Assembly (NCBI GenBank): GCA_003517915.1
Contig: DOZQ01000193.1
Location: 1 to 6,285, forward strand
DNA from: Oscillospiraceae bacterium
Lineage (GTDB): Bacteria > Bacillota > Clostridia > Oscillospirales > Acutalibacteraceae
Direction of reading: 5' to 3'
DNA: 6,285 nt
Below, in pieces: positions 1 to 4,778 of this stretch. A program made the translations under genes and the position numbers. Every line of letters starts with the position of its first letter. Position 1 is the stretch's first letter. Below the pieces are notes generated by a model. That model had not been told where the DNA came from. It saw only the letters and a program-made list of their open reading frames with translations, and searched no databases.

Positions 1-1173
1 TTTGAACAGTTTTTTAATACTCTGGGTGATATTTTTTCAGAGTCGGGATTTGCGGCAATAGCGAACAATTTCACCGGTGATGGCTGGAAAAATCTTGTGA
101 TGATAGGCGTGGCCTGCGTTTTAATCTATTTGGCGATTGTGCCGCAGTTCGAGCCGCTGCTTCTTTTGCCGATTGCTTTCGGTATGCTTATAGCGAATCT
201 TCCCTTGGCGGGTCTTGGTTCGTCTGAGGAGGGTGGTCTGGTTTATTATCTTTACCAGGGCGTAAAGCTGGGGATTTATCCGCCGCTTATTTTCCTTGGA
301 ATCGGCTGCATGACTGATTTCGGCCCGCTTATCGCGAATCCGATAAGCTTTTTGCTCGGCGCCGCGGCACAGGTCGGTATATTTGTGACTTTTTTAGGCG
401 CGAAAGCCCTGCCGCTTATCAATGCTGTGTTTCCTTCCTATACCAACGCGGAGGCGGCCTCTATCGGTATTATCGGCGGAGCGGACGGGCCGACCGCGAT
501 TTTTGTCGCGTCGCAGCTTGCGCCGCACCTGCTGGGTTCTATAGCGGTGGCCGCTTATTCCTATATGGCGCTGGTACCGGTAATCCAACCGCCTATTATG
601 AAGCTTCTGACCACAAAAAAAGAACGCAATACTGTTATGAAGCAGCTTCGCCCGGTGTCAAAGCTGGAAAAAATCGTTTTCCCGATTCTTGTAACCATAA
701 TCATTTCTATGCTGCTGCCCTCGGCTGCTCCCCTGATTGCCATGCTTATGCTTGGTAACCTGATGAAGGAAAGCGGCGTGGTTGAACGCCTTTCCAAAAC
801 GGCACAGAATGAGCTGATGAATATAATCACCATATTTTTGGGATTATCGGTCGGCGCGACCACAAACGGCCAGAATTTTCTTTCGCCCCAGACGCTTGGA
901 ATCATTGCGCTCGGCCTTATCGCCTTCTCATTTGGAACGGCGGGCGGAGTTTTGTTCGGCAAAATCATGTATGTCGCTACGCGCGGCAAGGTGAACCCGC
1001 TTATAGGCTCGGCGGGTGTGTCGGCGGTGCCGATGGCCGCCCGTGTGTCTCAGCGGGTTGCGCAGCAGGAAAATCCGGCGAATTTCCTGCTTATGCACGC
1101 GATGGGCCCGAATGTGGCGGGAGTTATAGGCTCGGCGGTGGCGGCCGGCGTACTGCTGAATATGTGCAGTTAG
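1..1173 (+). CDS. Na+-translocating decarboxylase, beta subunit (OadB/GcdB/MmdB family), 5' partial
   Basis: This integral membrane subunit couples decarboxylation of a biotin-bound carboxyl group to Na+ export; family members serve oxaloacetate, methylmalonyl-CoA or glutaconyl-CoA decarboxylases. The frame is open from base 1, with no stop and no convincing start before the internal ATG at 97. The 32 codons before that ATG read like the usual N-terminal extension, so the true start probably lies just outside the window. The 390 visible residues are close to full family length. Diagnostic motifs are GGADGPT (Asp codon at 484-486, matching the Na+-binding Asp203 of Klebsiella OadB) and [17 protein letters not shown] (994-1044), which carries equivalents of Asn373, Gly377, Ser382 and Arg389. 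A conserved [15 protein letters not shown] segment lies near the C-terminus. Many hydrophobic helices are evident. The alpha and biotin-carrier subunits are not in the window, so the substrate cannot be assigned. Family assignment is very secure. Confidence 0.96.
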   Translation, partial: FEQFFNTLGDIFSESGFAAIANNFTGDGWKNLVMIGVACVLIYLAIVPQFEPLLLLPIAFGMLIANLPLAGLGSSEEGGLVYYLYQGVKLGIYPPLIFLGIGCMTDFGPLIANPISFLLGAAAQVGIFVTFLGAKALPLINAVFPSYTNAEAASIGIIGGADGPTAIFVASQLAPHLLGSIAVAAYSYMALVPVIQPPIMKLLTTKKERNTVMKQLRPVSKLEKIVFPILVTIIISMLLPSAAPLIAMLMLGNLMKESGVVERLSKTAQNELMNIITIFLGLSVGATTNGQNFLSPQTLGIIALGLIAFSFGTAGGVLFGKIMYVATRGKVNPLIGSAGVSAVPMAARVSQRVAQQENPANFLLMHAMGPNVAGVIGSAVAAGVLLNMCS

Positions 1174-1192
1174 AAAAATATTGGATATATAA

Positions 1193-1231
1193 ATGCGCGA
1201 ATCGAAATTTTTCGGTTCGCGCATGTTTTTT
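1193..1231 (+). terminator. Intrinsic terminator after the decarboxylase subunit gene
   Basis: The arms ATGCGCGAATCGAAA (1193-1207) and TTTCGGTTCGCGCAT (1210-1224) pair along 15 positions with a single G-U wobble, and are followed by six T residues at 1226-1231. The hairpin starts 20 bases after the stop codon. It separates the decarboxylase transcript from the GntR/ABC operon, whose -35 box begins only 11 bases after the T tract. The two arms are nearly symmetric but only the + strand side ends in a good U-tract. Confidence 0.92.
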
Positions 1232-1241
1232 GATTTTACAC

Positions 1242-1270
1242 TTGACAAAGCAAAACGTCTATGATATCAT
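1242..1270 (+). promoter_or_regulatory. Sigma-A-type promoter of the GntR/ABC operon
   Basis: A perfect -35 box TTGACA (1242-1247) is followed after 17 bases by TATCAT (1265-1270), one mismatch from TATAAT. Transcription should begin near 1277, giving a leader of about 50 bases before the TTG start at 1327. Strong boxes fit a promoter that is held off by a repressor rather than one needing an activator. The -10 lies inside the perfect palindrome ATGATATCAT (1261-1270). Confidence 0.88.
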
Positions 1271-1304
1271 TTAGTTAATGATTCAACTAATCAACCACTT
1301 AACT
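1271..1304. promoter_or_regulatory. Candidate operator for the YtrA-type repressor
   Basis: TTAGTT (1271-1276) and AACTAA (1285-1290) form a perfect 6-base inverted repeat with an 8-base spacer, centred just after the predicted transcription start. A related half-site, TTAACT, follows at 1299-1304, so the three half-sites begin at 14-base steps (1271, 1285, 1299). GntR-family dimers normally bind such palindromes, and the repressor is the first gene downstream, so autorepression by blocking initiation is the natural reading. The site is seen in the sequence; the protein-DNA pairing is inferred. Confidence 0.65.
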
Positions 1305-1311
1305 CGTTAGC

Positions 1312-1329
1312 AAAGGAGGTATAGGCTTG
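1312..1329 (+). promoter_or_regulatory. Strong ribosome binding site that fixes a TTG start
   Basis: AAAGGAGGT (1312-1320) is almost fully complementary to the 16S rRNA 3' end and sits 6 bases before TTG at 1327. No ATG or GTG in this frame has comparable spacing, and the protein read from this TTG begins where YtrA-type regulators normally begin, so TTG is chosen as the start. Confidence 0.88.
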
Positions 1330-1695
1330 AACGACAGTCAGCCGGTGTTTTTGCAGATAATGGACAAAATAGAAAGCGACATTATCATCGGCGTCTATAA
1401 AGAAGATGACCTGATCATATCCACGACTCAAATATCAAAGGTCTATTCGGTCAATCCCGCGACAGCGGTCAAGGCGGTAAGTAAGCTGACTGACGCCGGA
1501 ATTCTGTATAAGAAGAGGGGGATAGGTATGTGTGTGGCACAGGGGGCACGCGAGAAAATCACGCTGCGCCGCCGGAAGATTTTTTTCGAAAGTACAATAA
1601 GCGCACTGCTCGCAGAGGCAAAAACTTTGGGTATTTCACTTGACGAACTGGTGACAGAGATAAAAAATAAAAAAGGAGCCACTGACAATGATTGA
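1327..1695 (+). CDS. GntR-family transcriptional regulator, YtrA subfamily
   Basis: This small (122 residue) DNA-binding repressor probably controls its own operon. The N-terminal winged helix-turn-helix covers about residues 6-73. PVFLQIMDKIESDII forms the first helix region, VNPATAVKAVSKL (42-54) is the recognition helix, and LYKKRGIGMCV (60-70) forms the wing. The remaining 45-50 residues are a short, charged helical tail, as in the YtrA subfamily, which lacks the large ligand-binding domains of other GntR proteins. It starts at TTG behind a near-perfect Shine-Dalgarno. Its last 8 bases overlap the start of the ABC ATPase gene, so the two are translationally coupled. Known relatives such as Bacillus YtrA and staphylococcal PmtR repress adjacent ABC transporter genes and respond to cell-envelope-active compounds or peptides. 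That this protein senses something similar is inference. Confidence 0.93.
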   Translation: MNDSQPVFLQIMDKIESDIIIGVYKEDDLIISTTQISKVYSVNPATAVKAVSKLTDAGILYKKRGIGMCVAQGAREKITLRRRKIFFESTISALLAEAKTLGISLDELVTEIKNKKGATDND

Positions 1696-2533
1696 ATTTT
1701 CAAACGTAACCAAAAAATACGGCGGACTGACGGCGGTTGACGATATTTCGCTGAAAATCCCCGGCAGCGGAATCTACTGTTTGCTGGGCCGCAACGGCGC
1801 GGGCAAGACTACCATTATGAAATTGCTCGCAGGGCATATCCCGGCAAGCGGCGGCAAGATTAGTGTGGCCGGCAAACCCGTTTCCCCAGGCCGTATGCCA
1901 GAAAGTGTCAGCTTTATCGAAAGCGGATCGACACAGTTTAATATGCGGGTCGGCGCGCTTATAGACGCCGCTTCAAGCTTACAGGAAAATTTTGACCGCG
2001 AGTTTGCCGCCGAAATGGCGGATAAGTTTGAGCTTGACACAAAGAAAAAATTTAAACAGCTCTCGTTCGGGATGAAAACCATGCTGACGGCTATCATCAC
2101 GCTGGCAAACAACGCGGAGCTCATATTGCTGGACGAGCCGACGCTGGGCTTTGACGCGATTATGCGTGACCAGTTTAATACACTGCTTTTAGAAAGCTAC
2201 AACGCCCATCCGCGCGTAATTATTGTATCGACCCACTTGATTGACGAAATCGCGAAGGTGACCGAGCGGCTTATAATCATTAACAAGGGGCGTTTGCTGC
2301 TTGAAGTTGGAATGGATGAGGTGGACGAGAAGGCCTACACACTGTCAGGCTCGGCGGACGCGGTTACTCCGCTGCTGGAGGGGCTTAACTGCATAGGTAA
2401 AACGCCGGTTGGAGGTTTGCTGGCGGCGCATATTTACGACGGCAGAATCACTCCGCCGCCGGGGGTGTCTATAGACCGGATGAGCCTGCAGGACTTCTTT
2501 ATTCATATTGTGGGAGGGAAAAATCATGGTTAA
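1688..2533 (+). CDS. ABC transporter ATP-binding protein, partner of the YtrA-type regulator
   Basis: This cytoplasmic ATPase (281 residues) is expected to power the permease encoded next. Walker A is GRNGAGKT (34-41). The ABC signature is LSFGMKT (125-131), departing from LSGGQ as is usual in GntR-linked transporters. Walker B is ELILLDE (144-150) with catalytic Glu150, the D-loop TLGFDA is at 152-157, and the switch histidine is His183 in STHLIDE. The usual Q-loop glutamine is not obvious: the region reads FIESGSTQFNM (77-87), with Glu78 or Gln83 as possible stand-ins. About 80 residues after the nucleotide-binding core form a C-terminal extension of unknown role. ATG at 1688 is preceded by AAGGAG (1673-1678) and overlaps the regulator gene by 8 bases; its own end overlaps the permease start by 8 bases. 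It resembles the drug- and peptide-export type, but the substrate is unknown. Confidence 0.95.
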   Translation: MIEFSNVTKKYGGLTAVDDISLKIPGSGIYCLLGRNGAGKTTIMKLLAGHIPASGGKISVAGKPVSPGRMPESVSFIESGSTQFNMRVGALIDAASSLQENFDREFAAEMADKFELDTKKKFKQLSFGMKTMLTAIITLANNAELILLDEPTLGFDAIMRDQFNTLLLESYNAHPRVIIVSTHLIDEIAKVTERLIIINKGRLLLEVGMDEVDEKAYTLSGSADAVTPLLEGLNCIGKTPVGGLLAAHIYDGRITPPPGVSIDRMSLQDFFIHIVGGKNHG

Positions 2534-3239
2534 AAGCATATCTGCGGTGACAAAACTGAATCTGAAAAATAGCAAGCTCGCATATCTGATTGTGGGAATT
2601 ATTTTGGCCACGCAGATCATACAAAACAACATAGTAAAACTGATTATGGCTGCAAACGGAGTATACAGCAGCGTGGATGATGTCATCATCGGCGCCGGAG
2701 CGTACGCCTGGCTGCTGCCGGTTTTGGTCGCTGTTTTTATACCGACGCTGCATTTCCGCAAAATGATGAATTTAGGCGCTAAGCGCGGGAATTTTTTATG
2801 GGGAGCCCTTTGCGCCGAGGTTATATTAGTAGTTGCGGTTGCAATTTTTAACACGGCGCTGTTTTATCTGGTAGACATTCCCATGTATGCAACAGGCTAT
2901 TTTCCCATAGTGGCAAATCCGATAGAATTATTCGGATGGACCTCGCACGGTATGGTGATTGGATTTTTGCGGCAGACCGCGTTTTTGCTGCTTGTGACCT
3001 CCGCGGTGCACACGCTGACTGCCGCGCAGGGGAAATGGTACGGCTTTGCCGCGGATATTGCCATTGTCGCGATTATAAGCGTGTTTACGCCCATCGCCCC
3101 GCTGCGCGAGGCTCTGCTCTGGTTTTTCAATCTAATTATTTTTACCTCGGCCGCGTCTTGGCAGATTGCCGCTTGCCTTATATTGGCGGCTGGGATATAC
3201 GCGCTGAATAAACCGATTCTCGCGAGAAAAATCATCTGA
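2526..3239 (+). CDS. ABC transporter permease (membrane subunit) of the GntR-regulated operon
   Basis: This predicted integral membrane protein of 237 residues has about six hydrophobic segments, near residues 19-41, 58-76, 91-116, 142-164, 172-192 and 197-227; the last is long enough to be a hairpin. The short N-terminus is basic (K3, K10, K14, K17) and the C-terminus ends in LARKII, consistent with both ends being cytoplasmic. I chose ATG 2526 because GGGAGGG (2512-2518) lies 7 bases upstream and the protein then opens MVKSIS. A TTG at 2508 in the same frame would add six residues but has no good ribosome binding site. The gene overlaps the ATPase gene by 8 bases. No named motif is visible, so its assignment rests on hydrophobicity and position. 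It probably works as a homodimer with two ATPase subunits, since no second permease follows before the terminator. Confidence 0.85.
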   Translation: MVKSISAVTKLNLKNSKLAYLIVGIILATQIIQNNIVKLIMAANGVYSSVDDVIIGAGAYAWLLPVLVAVFIPTLHFRKMMNLGAKRGNFLWGALCAEVILVVAVAIFNTALFYLVDIPMYATGYFPIVANPIELFGWTSHGMVIGFLRQTAFLLLVTSAVHTLTAAQGKWYGFAADIAIVAIISVFTPIAPLREALLWFFNLIIFTSAASWQIAACLILAAGIYALNKPILARKII

Positions 3240-3277
3240 CCGGCCGCGCCGTGGATGTATCAGTTATATAGTCAAAA

Positions 3278-3314
3278 GTGCGGCTTCTGCATATCGCGGA
3301 GCCGCGCGTTTTTT
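3278..3314 (+). terminator. Intrinsic terminator of the GntR/ABC operon
   Basis: GTGCGGCTTC (3278-3287) pairs with GGAGCCGCGC (3298-3307) along 10 positions, including two G-U wobbles, around a 10-base loop. A single G and six T residues (3309-3314) follow. It lies 38 bases after the permease stop and marks the end of a three-gene operon. Confidence 0.9.
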
Positions 3315-3411
3315 GCTTATTGAGAAGCATACTAACGTATTATTTATGCTGTATTTCATATATATATATACAAAGGCACAGTCGTGCCGTGCCGCATGCC
3401 GAATATAAAAC
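3315..3411. other. AT-rich spacer with short inverted repeats
   Basis: This stretch between the operon terminator and the murI promoter holds no gene that I can support. It contains an alternating AT run at 3358-3370, a perfect 5-base stem with a 4-base loop (GGCAC 3375-3379, GTGCC 3384-3388), and arms AGCAT (3326-3330) and ATGCT (3346-3350). GTGCC recurs in altered form immediately afterwards (GTGCC, then GCATGCC). No operator or riboswitch fold is recognised. Confidence 0.45.
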
Positions 3412-3440
3412 TTGCGATGTAATAATAGGTATGCTATACT
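3412..3440 (+). promoter_or_regulatory. Promoter of murI with extended -10
   Basis: TTGCGA (3412-3417) is followed after 17 bases by TATACT (3435-3440), and TGC directly before the -10 (3432-3434) gives the extended -10 pattern TGnTATACT. Transcription should start near 3447, leaving a leader of about 33 bases. The imperfect -35 is probably compensated by the TGn element. Confidence 0.82.
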
Positions 3441-3479
3441 AAACCGACAAGATGAGAATGCACGAAGGAGAATTTATTA

Positions 3480-4295
3480 ATGGACACAAGGCCGATCGGA
3501 ATATTTGATTCGGGGCTTGGCGGTCTTACGGTGGTAAAGGAGCTTTTACGCGCGCTGCCGGGGGAATCGATTATATATTTCGGTGACACCGGCCGGGTGC
3601 CATACGGAAATAGGAGCAACGCCGCCATACTTAAATACGCCATGCAGGACGCCCGGTTTTTGCTGAAGCATGACGTGAAGCTGATTATAGCGGCCTGCGG
3701 AACCGTCAGCTCGGTGGCGACGGAAATAGCAAAAGAACTGCCTGTACCTTATATTGGTGTGGTAAAGCCCGCGGCGAAGCGGGCGGCGGAGATTACACAT
3801 AGCGGAAAAATCGGCGTGATCGGCACGGCGGCGACCATAGCGAGCGGATCTTATAAAAAAGAGCTGCATGAAATAAATCCGTCTGTCAGGGTTACCGCTA
3901 GGAGCTGCCCTTTATTTGTGCCGCTGGTAGAATCAGGATTTGTAAAGGACGGCGACCCGCTTACGACCTTGGCCGCCGAGAGATATCTTAGTGAATTTAC
4001 CGCCGAAAAGGTGGACACGCTGATTTTGGGCTGTACCCATTACCCTATTATCAGCGGGATCATTAAACAAGTTTTAGGCTCCAAAGTTACCCTTATAAGT
4101 GCGGGACGAGCGGCGGCGGAGGCAGCGGCTGATTTGCTTGAGAAAGATGGTATTTTGAGCGAAAAATCAGGGGAAGGGGAGCGACGTTTTTTTGTGAGCG
4201 ACATGACCCAAAGCTTCACCGAGGTGTCATCTGTTTTGCTGGGACATCGTTTCCCGATGGATGTAAGACTGGTTGACGATATCGATACATATTAG
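3480..4295 (+). CDS. murI: Glutamate racemase
   Basis: This enzyme interconverts L- and D-glutamate in the cytoplasm, providing the D-glutamate added to UDP-MurNAc-L-Ala by MurD during peptidoglycan synthesis. Its 271 residues match the usual family length. Family landmarks include IGIFDSGLGGLTV (6-18) with Asp10 and Ser11 of the active site, YFGDTGRVPYG (33-43), the first catalytic cysteine Cys73 in AACGTVSS, PLVESG (148-153), and the second catalytic cysteine Cys185 in GCTHYP with His187. Two departures are visible: the first motif is ACGT where most racemases have ACNT, and the C-terminal IDSG-type motif reads ISAG (206-209). Both cysteines are present, so activity is expected. ATG 3480 follows AAGGAG (3465-3470) at 9 bases. 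It leads a cluster with the DUF1934 gene and argS and has its own promoter. Confidence 0.95.
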   Translation: MDTRPIGIFDSGLGGLTVVKELLRALPGESIIYFGDTGRVPYGNRSNAAILKYAMQDARFLLKHDVKLIIAACGTVSSVATEIAKELPVPYIGVVKPAAKRAAEITHSGKIGVIGTAATIASGSYKKELHEINPSVRVTARSCPLFVPLVESGFVKDGDPLTTLAAERYLSEFTAEKVDTLILGCTHYPIISGIIKQVLGSKVTLISAGRAAAEAAADLLEKDGILSEKSGEGERRFFVSDMTQSFTEVSSVLLGHRFPMDVRLVDDIDTY

Positions 4296-4310
4296 AGTAA
4301 ATTAGAGCAA
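4291..4310 (+). repeat. 10-base tandem repeat at the end of murI
   Basis: ATTAGAGTAA (4291-4300) and ATTAGAGCAA (4301-4310) are adjacent 10-base copies differing at one base. The first copy contains the murI stop codon TAG (4293-4295). It may be chance or a small duplication; its position just upstream of a -10-like element is the only reason to suspect a regulatory role. Confidence 0.6.
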
Positions 4311-4312
4311 TT

Positions 4313-4321
4313 TGCTATAAT
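4313..4321 (+). promoter_or_regulatory. Possible extended -10 element before the DUF1934 gene
   Basis: TGCTATAAT gives a consensus -10 (4316-4321) with a TGn extension. No good -35 lies at 17 bases; the nearest candidate, TTAGAG (4292-4297), is weak at 18. Transcription from here would start around 4328, after the ATG at 4323 and inside the GGGGGA ribosome binding site. It would therefore give almost no leader, and its function as a promoter is doubtful. Confidence 0.4.
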
Positions 4322-4337
4322 CATGGGGGATAAAAAA

Positions 4338-4778
4338 TTGAAAGACGTGCTTATAAATATAAAGGGCACTCAAAGCTCCGACGGGGAAAACGAAACCCTT
4401 GAGATGATAACGGTCGGTAAGCTTGGCAAAAGAAATGGAAACTATTATCTGACATATCCGGAATGTGACGAGAACGGCATGGAAGGCGTTACCACCATGC
4501 TTAAAATCGACAAAAACCAGAGCGTTGTGCTGCAACGCTCCGGTGACGTTCATTCCAGAATGCTCATAGAAAAGAACCGCCGTAATATTTCACATTATGA
4601 CACCGGTTTCGGGGGCATGATGGTGGGGATATTCGGGGAAAGTGTCCGCTCTACCATTAAGGATGACGGCGGAGAACTGTTTATGCGCTATACGGTGGAT
4701 ATTAATTCAAGCTATACAAGCACAAACGAGATAAGTATTTCGGTAAGGGAGGCCGCGTCAGGAGGATGTCAAAATTAG
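4338..4778 (+). CDS. ywiB: DUF1934 family protein, YwiB-like beta-barrel protein
   Basis: This small cytoplasmic protein of 146 residues has an unknown biochemical role and is predicted to form a lipocalin-like (calycin) beta barrel. The sequence opens with KDVLINIKGTQ, the typical start of this family. Further family-like features are a TLEMITVGKL strand, a YYLTYPE strand and a GMEGVTTMLKI strand (numbering from TTG, about residues 21-58), and a C-terminal RYTVDINSS strand. I chose TTG 4338 because GGGGGA (4325-4330) precedes it by 7 bases and relatives begin at this point. ATG 4323 in the same frame would add five residues (MGDKK) and has no ribosome binding site. The gene lies 42 bases after murI and overlaps argS by 13 bases. 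The same neighbour, argS, follows ywiB in Bacillus subtilis, which supports the name. Confidence 0.88.
   Translation: MKDVLINIKGTQSSDGENETLEMITVGKLGKRNGNYYLTYPECDENGMEGVTTMLKIDKNQSVVLQRSGDVHSRMLIEKNRRNISHYDTGFGGMMVGIFGESVRSTIKDDGGELFMRYTVDINSSYTSTNEISISVREAASGGCQN
4760..4768 (+). promoter_or_regulatory. Shine-Dalgarno directly abutting the argS start codon
   Basis: AGGAGG (4760-4765) touches ATG 4766 with no spacer, whereas 5-9 bases are usual. A second element, AAGGGAGG (4745-4752), lies 13 bases upstream of the ATG. The next in-frame start, TTG 4781, is 15 bases beyond AGGAGG. All options are non-standard, which may mean argS depends on ribosomes finishing the overlapping DUF1934 gene. Confidence 0.6.

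Noticed and set aside
561..989. 142-codon open frame on the - strand inside the decarboxylase subunit gene
   Set aside because: It lies antisense to a highly conserved membrane protein, matches no family I recognise, and has no sign of its own promoter; it is a by-product of the codon usage of the real gene.
1193..1326. Possible riboswitch or attenuator before the GntR regulator
   Set aside because: The hairpin at 1193-1231 lies upstream of the -35 box, so it belongs to the previous gene as a terminator; the remaining leader of about 50 bases holds operator-like repeats but no terminator/antiterminator pair.
2508..2525. TTG at 2508 as the start of the permease
   Set aside because: It would place GGGAGGG inside the coding region and leave the start without a ribosome binding site, while ATG 2526 has that site at 7 bases.
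2345..2854. 169-codon open frame on the - strand across the ATPase/permease junction
   Set aside because: It crosses two well-supported overlapping + strand genes and its translation is low-complexity with no recognisable domain.
2936..3211. 91-codon + strand frame inside the permease gene
   Set aside because: It is nested within the permease in another frame, and its translation lacks the hydrophobic pattern or any motif of its own.
3358..3370. AT dinucleotide run as an origin or recombination site
   Set aside because: It is only 13 bases long, with no DnaA-box cluster, flanking repeats or integrase gene nearby.
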